NCBI GenBank assembly: GCA_026393275.1
Contig: JAPLAM010000095.1
Span: 62,001 to 126,000 of the forward strand
Source: Arthrobacter sp.
GTDB lineage: Bacteria > Actinomycetota > Actinomycetes > Actinomycetales > Micrococcaceae
DNA length: 64,000 nt
Reading direction: 5' to 3'
Each line of letters begins with the position of its first letter. Positions within the stretch are counted from its first letter, which is position 1. The notes under the pieces were generated by a model that was not told the DNA's origin, did no database searches, and saw only the letters and a list, made by a program, of their open reading frames with translations. Shown one piece after another: positions 49,030 to 58,385 of the stretch. A program made the position numbers and the translations under genes.

Positions 49030-50571
49030 ATGGTGACTTACATAGTCCGGCGGCTTATGACAGCAGCCCTCATTCTTCTCGGCGCCTCCTTCCTGGTGTA
49101 TCTCCTGACAGCGGCGTCCGGAGACCCCCTCGAGGAATTCCGCGCCAACAACTCGCCGCAAAAACAGGCGTTGATGGACTCGCGCACCCAGCTCCTGCAA
49201 CTCGACGTCCCCGCCCCTGTCCGCTACTTCAAGTGGCTCGGCGGCGCGGCCCAGTGCCTCATCCCGTTCGCCAACTCCTGTGACCTTGGCAAGAACATCG
49301 CAGGCCAGCCCGTCACCGACGCGCTGGGCCATGCGCTCATCCAGACCCTGACGCTGGTCACCGGCGCCACAGTGCTGGCCATCCTGATCGGAATCACGCT
49401 GGGCATCATCACCGCCCTGCGCCAGTACAGCACCTTGGACTACGGCGTGACGTTCATGGCCTTCCTGTTCTTCTCGCTGCCGATCTTCTGGGTCGCCGTC
49501 CTGCTCAAGGAATTCGGCGCCATCGGCTTCAACAACTTCCTACGGAGCCCGGACGTGCCGTTGCCGGTGGCACTGGGAATCGGCGTCGGGCTGGGAATCG
49601 TGGCTGCCGTCGCCTCCGGCGGCGCTCCGAAGCGGCGCCTGACCGTCGGCGGTGCAGTGTTCGCCTTTGTCAGTGCGGTGCTGATCTACTTCTCCGCCAC
49701 CGAATGGTTCAAGACGCCGGGCCTTGGTCCGGTCGTCATCGCCATCGCGGGTGTCGGCATCGCCTTCGCCGTCACCCTGCTGTCCGCCGGACTGAAAAAC
49801 CGCAAGGCGCTGCAGTCGGCGCTGATCGCCGTCGGCGTCGGCGTGATCCTGTACTTCTTGGTCCAGCCGCTGCTCAATGAGGCGACCTTCCTCATGATTG
49901 TGCTGCTGGCCATTGCCGCCATCGCAGTGGGCCTGGGGATCGGTTACGTGATGGGCGGCTACGACCGCGGCCAGTCCATGCGTGCCGCCGCCATCACGTC
50001 CTTCCTGGTCGGATTCCTGATCCTGCTGGACCGCTTCATGCAGGCCTGGCCGAGCTACTTCAACAACAGCCGGGTACGGGGCCGGCCGATTGCGACCATT
50101 GGGGCCGGCACGCCGAACATCGAAGGCGACTTCTGGGTCCTCGGCCTGGACTCGTTCACCCACCTGATCCTGCCGACTATGGCCCTGATCCTGATTTCCC
50201 TGGCCAGCTACACGCGGTTCACCCGGGCCTCGATGCTGGAAATCATGAACATGGACTACATCCGGACCGCGCGCGCCAAGGGCGTCTCGGAGCGCACCGT
50301 CGTGATGCGGCACGCCTTCCGTAACGCGCTGATCCCGATCGCCACCATCGTGGCCTTCGATATTGGCGGCCTGATCGGCGGCGCGGTCATCACCGAATCA
50401 GTCTTCTCGGTCCGGGGCATGGGTTTCCTCTTCCTGGACGGCATCTCCCACATCGACCCCAACCCGGTCATGGGCGTCTTCGTCTGTGTGGCCATCACGG
50501 CCATGGGTTTCAACCTCGTAGCGGACCTCGCCTACTCCGCACTTGATCCGCGCGTAAGGGTAAAAGCATGA
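49030..50571 (+). CDS. ABC transporter permease, DppB-like with expanded middle region
   Basis: N-term MVTYIVRRLMTAALILLGASFLVYLL and C-term YIRTARAKGVSERTVVMRHAFRNALIPIATIVAFDIGGLIGGAVITESVFSVRGMG flank ~150 extra hydrophobic residues. Confidence 0.88.
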   Translation: MVTYIVRRLMTAALILLGASFLVYLLTAASGDPLEEFRANNSPQKQALMDSRTQLLQLDVPAPVRYFKWLGGAAQCLIPFANSCDLGKNIAGQPVTDALGHALIQTLTLVTGATVLAILIGITLGIITALRQYSTLDYGVTFMAFLFFSLPIFWVAVLLKEFGAIGFNNFLRSPDVPLPVALGIGVGLGIVAAVASGGAPKRRLTVGGAVFAFVSAVLIYFSATEWFKTPGLGPVVIAIAGVGIAFAVTLLSAGLKNRKALQSALIAVGVGVILYFLVQPLLNEATFLMIVLLAIAAIAVGLGIGYVMGGYDRGQSMRAAAITSFLVGFLILLDRFMQAWPSYFNNSRVRGRPIATIGAGTPNIEGDFWVLGLDSFTHLILPTMALILISLASYTRFTRASMLEIMNMDYIRTARAKGVSERTVVMRHAFRNALIPIATIVAFDIGGLIGGAVITESVFSVRGMGFLFLDGISHIDPNPVMGVFVCVAITAMGFNLVADLAYSALDPRVRVKA

Positions 50572-51686
50572 GCCAGCCAAGCCAGCAGGACGAAATCATG
50601 GCCGAGGACGCCGTGTTGAACAGTGCCCCGGCGGCCGGCATCGAGCCCGTCCTCGAGTCCAAGGGCCTCAGCCAGGGCCAGATTGTCCGCAAGCGCTTCC
50701 TCGGACACTCCGGCGCGATCATCGGGCTCGTGGTCTTTGCCCTGATCTTCCTCGTCGCCTTCACCTCGGTGGGATACCTGGGCATCCCGGGCTGGTGGAA
50801 ATACAACCACGAGCAGGTATCGTCGCTGGTCAACGACGGCGCACCCACCTCCTCGCTCTGGCCGCTGGCCTGGGGCGAGCACCCCTTCGGCCAGGACCGG
50901 ATCGGCCGGGACCTGTTCGCGATGACCATGCGCGGCGCGCAGCAGTCCATCACCGTCATGGTCGTGATCGGTCTCATCGCCGGCCTGATCGGCGTTGTGG
51001 TAGGCGCCATCTCCGGGTACTTCCGGGGCTGGTCCGAGGCCATCCTGATGCGCCTCACCGACGTCATCATCATCATTCCCGCCCTGCTGCTGGCCGCCGT
51101 CATGGCCCAGATGGCGGGCCGCCGTGACTCCGGAAGCTGGTTCGCAGCCTTCGCGAGCACCAACGGTGTCCTGGCCCTGGGCATCTTCCTGGGCCTGATC
51201 AGCTGGGTCAGCCTGGCCCGGCTGATGCGCGGCGAGTTCCTCTCCCTGCGCGAACGCGAGTTCGTGGATGCTGCCCGGATCTCCGGCGCGAGCAACGCGC
51301 GGATCATCTTTAAGCACATCCTGCCCAACGCCGTGGGCGTGCTGATCGTGAACGTCACGCTGACCATGTCCGCCGCCATCCTCACCGAAACGGCGCTGAG
51401 CTACCTCGGCGTCGGCGTCAAGGCTCCGGACACGTCCCTGGGATTGCTCATCTCGCAGAACCAGCAGGCCTTCGCCACCCGGCCCTGGCTGTTCTGGTTC
51501 CCGGGCCTGTTCATCGTGTTGATTTGCCTGAGCATCAACTTCATCGGCGACGGGCTGCGGGATGCCTTCGACCCTCGGCAGAAGAAATTCAATGCCAAAA
51601 AGGCGCGCGCAGGCGCGGCGTCAACCGCAGGGACGCCCCCGGAGAAGACCGCAGTCAGTGCCTTCGACGGATCCAAGGACAGCTAG
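50568..51686 (+). CDS. ABC transporter permease, DppC-like
   Basis: GEHPFGQDRIGRDLFAMTMRGAQQS..., EFVDAARISGASNARIIFKHILPNAVGVLIV. Confidence 0.92.
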   Translation: MSQPSQQDEIMAEDAVLNSAPAAGIEPVLESKGLSQGQIVRKRFLGHSGAIIGLVVFALIFLVAFTSVGYLGIPGWWKYNHEQVSSLVNDGAPTSSLWPLAWGEHPFGQDRIGRDLFAMTMRGAQQSITVMVVIGLIAGLIGVVVGAISGYFRGWSEAILMRLTDVIIIIPALLLAAVMAQMAGRRDSGSWFAAFASTNGVLALGIFLGLISWVSLARLMRGEFLSLREREFVDAARISGASNARIIFKHILPNAVGVLIVNVTLTMSAAILTETALSYLGVGVKAPDTSLGLLISQNQQAFATRPWLFWFPGLFIVLICLSINFIGDGLRDAFDPRQKKFNAKKARAGAASTAGTPPEKTAVSAFDGSKDS

Positions 51687-51791
51687 ATGCGCCGCAGCTT
51701 TGTGCTGATGGGCGGCGGCCCGCTGGGCGACGGCCCGCTGGGCGAGGGGCTGCTGGGTGACGGACCGAACTGTCGGCCACCCAGCGGCCGC

Positions 51792-52421
51792 CTACTGGGC
51801 GGCGACCGTCCAGTAGCTGGCCGCGAGCAGGACCACGACGACGCCGACCGCGGCCCAGCGGGGCGTGACGGCCGCCGCCGTGGAGCCGGCTTCCCCTATG
51901 GCGAGGGTGCCGCTTTCCACCAGCCCCTGCCAGCGGGTGCGTACCAGGCGGGCGGCCTGGCCGGAATCGGTGGTCTTCAGGTCACCGGGCCGCACCGACT
52001 TTCCGGGGCCGTAGCTGGTGTCCGGGAGTCCGTGCAGGTCTTCTGGACGGGCATTGCGTCCGCCCCAGATACCGGGCGCCGGAGCGGCCCAGGCTGCGTA
52101 GCTCTTGTGCGCCGTGACGAGCGTCAGGGCATAGCGGGTGTCCACGTGCACCAGGGCCGCCCAGGGCACCAGGACGGTACGGAACGGGTTCTCCAAGGTG
52201 ACCCCGCCGTCGTGCACCACGACGGCGGGCAGCCAGAAGAACTGCCAGCCCAGGAACGCAACCAGCAGCAACGGCGCCGTGCTCAGCAGCCCCTCCGGGC
52301 CGGCCGAGGCGACAGTGGCCGTCACGCCGACGGCCGCCACAGCCCAGGACAGCCAGGCGAACCACTTGTTCGCCCGGCCCTTGAAGATTTCAACATTTCC
52401 GGCGTCGGGCACAGTGCTCAT
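51792..52421 (-). CDS. PH domain-like membrane protein, antisense within opp operon 1
   Basis: MSTVPDAGNVEIFKGRANKWFAWLSWAVAAVG...VVVHDGGVTLENPFRTVLVPWAALVHVDTRYALTLVTAHKSYAAWAAPAPG; two TM segments. Confidence 0.8.
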   Translation of the reverse strand: MSTVPDAGNVEIFKGRANKWFAWLSWAVAAVGVTATVASAGPEGLLSTAPLLLVAFLGWQFFWLPAVVVHDGGVTLENPFRTVLVPWAALVHVDTRYALTLVTAHKSYAAWAAPAPGIWGGRNARPEDLHGLPDTSYGPGKSVRPGDLKTTDSGQAARLVRTRWQGLVESGTLAIGEAGSTAAAVTPRWAAVGVVVVLLAASYWTVAAQ

Positions 52422-52500
52422 GCCCCCCATAATTCAGTATTCCGGGTCACAGCACTAATCACCGGTGCGACGGCGGCCCGGGCGGAAGGAAGAACCCATC

Positions 52501-54324
52501 ATGACTGACTTCATCACCCTGGATCCGGCTCCGGCTCCCGTGCCCGGAAAAGGTGACACCGTCCTGGAAGTCCGCGATCTCAGCGTCGACTTCGGCGTGG
52601 ACAAGAAATGGGTTCCCGCGGCGATCGCCCTCAACTACGAGGTGCGTGCCGGCGAGGTCCTGGCGATCGTGGGGGAGTCCGGCTCCGGTAAGAGCGCCAG
52701 TTCGATGGCGCTGTTGGGCCTGCTGCCGAGCAACAGCCGGGTCAGCGGCAGCGTGAAGCTCGCAGGCAAGGAACTGCTCGGCGCCAATGAATCGAACATC
52801 CGCGCGGTGCGCGGCAAGGACGTCGCGGTCATCTTCCAGGAGCCCATGACGGCCATGAACCCGGTCTACACCGTGGGCGCGCAGATCGTGGAGACCATCC
52901 GTCTGCACAACGAGGTTTCACCGGAGCAGGCCCGGGACCGGGCCCTGCGGATGCTGGAACTCGTGGAGTTGCCGGACCCGGGAAAGGCCTTCAAGTCCTA
53001 CCCGCACCAGCTGTCCGGCGGGCAGCGGCAGCGCGCCATGATCGCCCAGTCGCTCTCCTGCGACCCCAAGCTGCTCATCGCGGACGAGCCCACCACGGCC
53101 CTCGACGTCACCGTCCAGGCGGAAATCCTTGACCTCATGCGCAACCTGCGCAACAAGCTGGACAGCGCGATCGTCCTGATCACCCACGACATGGGTGTGG
53201 TGGCGGACCTGGCGGACCGGATCGCCGTGATGCGCCGGGGACGGATCGTCGAGTCGGGCACCGCCACGGAGATCTTCCACAACCCGCAGCACGAGTACAC
53301 CAAGGCGCTTCTGGCCGCCGTCCCGCACCTCGGCCAGGGCGGTGAGAATGACGAGGACGTGGACGTCACGGCCGCCCTCGCCGCCGCCACCCAGGCCGAG
53401 ATCCAGGCCATCCCGCGCTCGGAGCTGCTGCGGCGCGAGCGCGAAAACTCGGCCGCACTGGCCGCCGCGGAAACGGTCAAGCCGCAGGGGGAACCCGTCC
53501 TGGAGCTCACCGACGTGGCTATCGAGTACCCCAAGCAGGGCCGGGTGCCGGCCTTCCGCGCGGTTGAGGGCGCCAACCTCGCGATCTACCCCGGCCAGGT
53601 CGTCGGCCTGGTCGGCGAATCGGGCTCCGGCAAGACCACGATCGGGCGTGCCGCCGTCGGACTGCTGCCGGTTGCCGCGGGCACCATGAAGGTGGTGGGC
53701 CAGGATATTTCGGCCGCGAAGAAAAACGGCCGGCAGCTGCACGAGATGCGCCGGCACGTCGGCATGGTCTTCCAGGACCCCTCGTCGTCGCTGAACCCGC
53801 GCCTGCCGATCGGTGAAAGCATCGGCGAGCCGATGTTCCTCGCCGGAGTCGCGAAGGGCGCCGTACTCCAAGGGCGCATCGAAGCGCTGCTGGACCAGGT
53901 GGAGCTGCCCCGCGACTACCGCAACCGCTACCCGCACGAACTCTCCGGCGGCCAGAAGCAGCGCGTGGGCATCGCCAGGGCACTGTCGCTGAAGCCGAAG
54001 CTGATGGTGGCGGACGAACCCACATCGGCGCTGGACGTCTCGGTCCAGGCCAAGGTGCTTGAACTCTTCCAAAACCTGCAAAAGGAGCTCGGCTTCGCCT
54101 GCCTGTTCGTCACCCACGACCTGGCCGTGGTGGACGTCCTGGCCGACCGGATCTGCGTGATGCAGCGCGGCCGGATCGTGGAACAGGGCAGCCGGGACCA
54201 GATCCTGCGGAACCCCCAGGAGCCCTACACACAGCGGCTCCTTGCCGCCGTCCCGCTGCCGGATCCGGAGAAACAGCGCGAGCGGAGGGAGCTCCGGGCG
54301 CAGCTGCTCTCAGGCGCGAACTAG
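52501..54324 (+). CDS. ABC transporter ATP-binding protein, fused DppD-DppF (operon 1)
   Basis: Two ATPase domains with GESGSGKS/GESGSGKTT and LSGGQRQRAMIAQ/LSGGQKQRVGIARA. Confidence 0.94.
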   Translation: MTDFITLDPAPAPVPGKGDTVLEVRDLSVDFGVDKKWVPAAIALNYEVRAGEVLAIVGESGSGKSASSMALLGLLPSNSRVSGSVKLAGKELLGANESNIRAVRGKDVAVIFQEPMTAMNPVYTVGAQIVETIRLHNEVSPEQARDRALRMLELVELPDPGKAFKSYPHQLSGGQRQRAMIAQSLSCDPKLLIADEPTTALDVTVQAEILDLMRNLRNKLDSAIVLITHDMGVVADLADRIAVMRRGRIVESGTATEIFHNPQHEYTKALLAAVPHLGQGGENDEDVDVTAALAAATQAEIQAIPRSELLRRERENSAALAAAETVKPQGEPVLELTDVAIEYPKQGRVPAFRAVEGANLAIYPGQVVGLVGESGSGKTTIGRAAVGLLPVAAGTMKVVGQDISAAKKNGRQLHEMRRHVGMVFQDPSSSLNPRLPIGESIGEPMFLAGVAKGAVLQGRIEALLDQVELPRDYRNRYPHELSGGQKQRVGIARALSLKPKLMVADEPTSALDVSVQAKVLELFQNLQKELGFACLFVTHDLAVVDVLADRICVMQRGRIVEQGSRDQILRNPQEPYTQRLLAAVPLPDPEKQRERRELRAQLLSGAN

Positions 54325-54601
54325 GCGAATATTCCGGGGATTTTCGGTTAACGACGCGTAACCGGAAGATGAAGACTGCGAATCATACCAGCCAGTAACG
54401 TGTGACTTGAAACAGGTTGCGGTTGACGCTGGCTGTCACGAGATTGTCGGGTCACGGTTTGGCAACAGAGTTCCATCATTCGGACTTTTTGCGGTTAGGC
54501 TACTTCCATATGTAGGCCACGTCACAGGATAGTTCTGTGCCCGGACCTGCCGGGAAGCACAAGTCTTTCCCTACGAACTCCCACAACTCTTAGGAGGCGG
54601 A

Positions 54602-56242
54602 ATGCGTTTCACGCGCACTTCCAAAGCACTGGGCATGGTGGCTATCGCCACTCTGGCCCTGACCGGTTGCGGCGGAGGCGGTTCCAACACCGCCGGCGGC
54701 AGCACCGGTGGCGACACCAGCAAGGTCATCGTCGCCGACGGCTCGGAGCCCCAGCGCCCGCTGATGCCGGCCGACACCAACGAGGTTGGCGGCGGCAAGG
54801 TCATCGACATGATGTTCTCCGGCCTTGTCAGCTACGACCCCAGCGGCAAGCCCGTCAACGAAATGGCCGAGTCCATTGAAGGCAAGGACGGCCAGCACTT
54901 CACGATCAAGATCAAGAAGGACCAGAAGTTCACGAACGGCGAGGCCATCACTGCCAAGACCTTCGTCGACTCCTGGAACTTCGGCGCGGCTGCCAAGAAC
55001 GCACAGCTCAGCGGCAACTTCTTCGAAAGCATCAAGGGCTACGACGAGGCGAGCAAAGAAGGCTCCACCGTCGAGACCATGTCCGGCCTGAAGGTCGTCG
55101 ACGACCAGACGTTCACCGTCGAACTCGCGCAGCCGGAATCCGACTGGCCGCTGCGCCTCGGCTACACCGCCTTCGTCCCGGTTCCGTCCGGTGCCCTGAA
55201 GGACCCGAAGGGCTTCGGCGAGAAGCCGGTCGGCAACGGCCCGTACAAGATGGCGGACGGCGGCTGGCAGCACAACGTGCAGATCCAGCTCGTTCCGAAC
55301 CCGGACTACAACGGCCCGCGCAAGGCCAAGAACGCCGGCGTGACGTTCAAGATCTACCAGAACGACGACGCCGCGTACCAGGACCTGCTGTCCAACAACC
55401 TGGACATCCTGCAGACCATCCCCACCAGCGCTCTGAAGAACTACAAGTCAGACCTCGGGGACCGCACCATCAACAAGCCGTACGCCGGCAACCAGACCAT
55501 CGCCATCCCGGAATACCTTCCGGAGTGGAGCGGTGAAGCCGGCAAGCTGCGCCGCCAGGCCATCTCCATGGCCATCAACCGCGACGAAATCACCAAGGTC
55601 ATCTTCAGCGGCGCCCGCCAGCCCGCCAAGGACTTCACCGCCCCCGTCCTGGACGGTTACAGCGACTCGATCCCCGGATCAGACAACCTGAAGTTCGACG
55701 CCGCCAAAGCCAAGGACGCCTGGACCAAGGCTGACGCGATCCAGAAGTGGGACGCTAACGAGACGTTCACCATCGCCTACAACGCCGACAAGGGCGGCCA
55801 CAAGGCATGGGTCGAGGCTGTTGTGAACCAGCTCAAGAACACCCTCGGCATCAAGGTTGAGGGCAAGCCGTACGCCACCTTCAAGGAAGCCCGCAACGAC
55901 GCAACCGCGAAGACGCTGACCGGTGCCATCCGCGCCGGCTGGCAGGCTGACTACCCGTCGCTGTACAACTTCCTTGGCCCGATCTACAAGACCGGTGCAG
56001 GGTCCAACGACGCGAAGTACGCCAACCCGGCGTTCGACAAGGCCGTCTCCGACGGCCTGAATGCCTCCTCCGTCGCCGACGGCAACAAGGCCATGAACAA
56101 GGCCCAGGAGATCCTCCTGACCGACCTTCCGGCCATCCCCCTGTGGTACCAGGTTGCCCAGGGCGGCTGGAGCGACAAGGTTACCAACGTTGACTACGGC
56201 TGGGACGGCGTCCCGCTGTACTACAACATCTCCGGCAAGTAA
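54602..56242 (+). CDS. Oligopeptide-type ABC transporter substrate-binding lipoprotein (operon 2)
   Basis: Lipobox ALTGCGG; SBP_bac_5 pattern; AGGAGGCGG RBS. Confidence 0.92.
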   Translation: MRFTRTSKALGMVAIATLALTGCGGGGSNTAGGSTGGDTSKVIVADGSEPQRPLMPADTNEVGGGKVIDMMFSGLVSYDPSGKPVNEMAESIEGKDGQHFTIKIKKDQKFTNGEAITAKTFVDSWNFGAAAKNAQLSGNFFESIKGYDEASKEGSTVETMSGLKVVDDQTFTVELAQPESDWPLRLGYTAFVPVPSGALKDPKGFGEKPVGNGPYKMADGGWQHNVQIQLVPNPDYNGPRKAKNAGVTFKIYQNDDAAYQDLLSNNLDILQTIPTSALKNYKSDLGDRTINKPYAGNQTIAIPEYLPEWSGEAGKLRRQAISMAINRDEITKVIFSGARQPAKDFTAPVLDGYSDSIPGSDNLKFDAAKAKDAWTKADAIQKWDANETFTIAYNADKGGHKAWVEAVVNQLKNTLGIKVEGKPYATFKEARNDATAKTLTGAIRAGWQADYPSLYNFLGPIYKTGAGSNDAKYANPAFDKAVSDGLNASSVADGNKAMNKAQEILLTDLPAIPLWYQVAQGGWSDKVTNVDYGWDGVPLYYNISGK

Positions 56243-56248
56243 CAACTG

Positions 56249-56291
56249 AACGACGGCGGGGGCTGCCTGGATTGGGGCCTCCGCCGTCGTT
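56249..56291 (+). terminator. Hairpin between SBP and permease genes of opp operon 2
   Basis: AACGACGGCGGGGGCT...GGGCCTCCGCCGTCGTTTT. Confidence 0.75.
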
Positions 56292-56462
56292 TTGGTTTCA
56301 CCCCGTTTTATCCCTGATGGCCCAAGCCTCGGGCGTACTTTCGCAGCCCGGCGACCGTGTCTGTTCCGGCGTCGGACCGCATCATTACTGAAAAGGTTCT
56401 TTGATGAACAACTCCGCCGCATCCCAAGACGGGATGCTTGCTGACAAGGGTGGGCTTCGCTG

Positions 56463-57392
56463 ATGTCGACCTACATCCTAAAACGCTTTCTCCAACTCAT
56501 TCCCGTCTTCCTGGGCGCAACGCTGCTGGTCTACTTCCTGGTCTTCAGCCTCCCCGGGGACCCCATCGTCGCCCTGTTCGGCGACAAGCCGGTCAACGAG
56601 GCCGTCGCCGCGAAACTGCGGATCCAGTACCACCTGGACCAGCCGTTCTGGATGCAGTACCTGCTCTACCTGAAGAGCATTTTCACCTTCGATCTCGGCC
56701 AGGACTTCTCCGGCCGGCCCATCGCCGCGGTGCTGGGCGAGGTCTTCCCGGTGACCGCCAGGCTCGCCGTCATGGCACTGGTCTTCGAGGCCGTCTTCGG
56801 CATCATCTTCGGCTTGATCGCCGGTCTGCGCAAAGGCAAGTTCTTCGACGCGACCGTCCTGGTTGCTTCGCTGATCGTCATCGGCATCCCGATCTTCGTC
56901 CTGGGCTTCCTGCTGCAGTTCACCATCGGGGTGCAGCTGGGCTGGGCGAAACCGACGGTCAGCTCGGCGGCCACGGTGCAGGACCTCATCCTGCCTGCGA
57001 TTGTGCTGGGCCTGGGCTCCTTCGCCTACGTCCTGCGCCTGACCCGCACGAGCGTCATCGAAAACATGAGCGCTGACTACGTGCGCACCGCCACCGCGAA
57101 GGGCCTGTCCCGCTTCCGCGTGGTCCGGGTCCACATCCTGCGCAACTCCCTGATCCCCGTCATCACGTTCCTGGGCGCCGACCTGGGCGCACTGATGGGC
57201 GGCGCGATCGTCACCGAGGGCATCTTCAACGTGCCCGGCGTGGGCAACCGGCTGTACCGTGCGGTGCTGTCCGGCGAGGGCCCCACGGTGGTTTCGATCG
57301 TCACCGTGCTGGTGCTGATCTACTGCCTCTCCAACCTGCTCGTTGACCTGCTGTACGCCTGGCTTGACCCGAGGATCCGCTATGACTCCTGA
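56463..57392 (+). CDS. ABC transporter permease, DppB-like (operon 2)
   Basis: MSTYILKRFLQLIPVFLGATLLVYFLVFSLPGDPI...; YVRTATAKGLSRFRVVRVHILRNSLIPVITFLGADLGALMGGAIVTEGIF. Confidence 0.94.
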   Translation: MSTYILKRFLQLIPVFLGATLLVYFLVFSLPGDPIVALFGDKPVNEAVAAKLRIQYHLDQPFWMQYLLYLKSIFTFDLGQDFSGRPIAAVLGEVFPVTARLAVMALVFEAVFGIIFGLIAGLRKGKFFDATVLVASLIVIGIPIFVLGFLLQFTIGVQLGWAKPTVSSAATVQDLILPAIVLGLGSFAYVLRLTRTSVIENMSADYVRTATAKGLSRFRVVRVHILRNSLIPVITFLGADLGALMGGAIVTEGIFNVPGVGNRLYRAVLSGEGPTVVSIVTVLVLIYCLSNLLVDLLYAWLDPRIRYDS

Positions 57393-58374
57393 TTCCAACA
57401 CCGCAAGGCAGGACGCTTCGGCGCCCGCCACGCGCCACATCGAGCACTTCGTCGCCGACTTTGCCGAGACGCCGCTGCAGGCCACGGACAAGGTCAAGGA
57501 GGACCAGGCCCCGCTGAGCCTGTGGGCCGAGGCCTGGCGGAACCTGCGCCGGCAGCCCCTGTTCCTGATTTCCGCGTTCCTGATCCTGGTGGTCGTCGCC
57601 GTGTCCCTCTTCCCGGGGCTCTTCTCGCCGATCGATCCGACGTCCGAGGCATGCCAGCTGGCCAACTCCGACGGCGGCCCCTCGTCCGGGCACCCGCTGG
57701 GCTACACCCAGCAGGGTTGCGACGTGTACGCGCGCGTCATCTTCGGCACGCGTTCCTCCGTCACGGTCGGCTTGTTCACGACCATCGGCGTCCTCCTGAT
57801 CGGCGGCATCATGGGTGCCCTGGCCGGTTACTACGGCGGCTGGGTTGACGCCGTGCTGGCACGTATCAACGACATCTTCTTCGCGCTGCCGCTGATCCTC
57901 GGCGCCATCGTCCTGATGCAGCTGCCGATGTTCCGGGCCCACCGCACGGTCTGGACCCTGGTCCTGATCCTGATCACCTTCGGCTGGCCGCAGATCGCCA
58001 GAATCACCCGCGGCGCCGTCATCGAGGTCCGCAATGCGGACTTCGTGACCGCGGCACGGTCCCTTGGCGTCTCCAAGTTCGGCGCCCTCACGCGCCACGT
58101 CCTGCCGAACTCACTCGCCCCGATCATCGTGGTCGCGACGATTTCGCTCGGTACCTTCATCGTCGCGGAGTCCACGCTGTCCTTCCTGGGCATCGGACTC
58201 CCGCCCAGCGTGATGTCCTGGGGTAACGACATCCAGGCCGCGCAGGCGTCGCTGAGGTCCAACCCGATGCCGCTGCTGTACCCGGCCATCGCCCTCTCCA
58301 TTACCGTTCTGAGCTTCATCATGCTGGGCGACGCCCTCCGTGATGCTCTCGATCCCAAAGCGCGCAAGCGATGA
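57382..58374 (+). CDS. ABC transporter permease, DppC-like (operon 2)
   Basis: ATG 57382 overlaps upstream stop; HPLGYTQQGCDVYARVIFGTRSSVTVGLFTT..., DFVTAARSLGVSKFGALTRHVLPNSLAPIIV. Confidence 0.93.
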   Translation: MTPDSNTARQDASAPATRHIEHFVADFAETPLQATDKVKEDQAPLSLWAEAWRNLRRQPLFLISAFLILVVVAVSLFPGLFSPIDPTSEACQLANSDGGPSSGHPLGYTQQGCDVYARVIFGTRSSVTVGLFTTIGVLLIGGIMGALAGYYGGWVDAVLARINDIFFALPLILGAIVLMQLPMFRAHRTVWTLVLILITFGWPQIARITRGAVIEVRNADFVTAARSLGVSKFGALTRHVLPNSLAPIIVVATISLGTFIVAESTLSFLGIGLPPSVMSWGNDIQAAQASLRSNPMPLLYPAIALSITVLSFIMLGDALRDALDPKARKR

Positions 58375-58385
58375 AAGGGGATGCC

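Noticed and set aside
54345-54364. CGGTTA-N8-TAACCG inverted repeat upstream of opp operon 2
   Set aside because: Short and isolated; not enough to call an operator without conservation or binding data.
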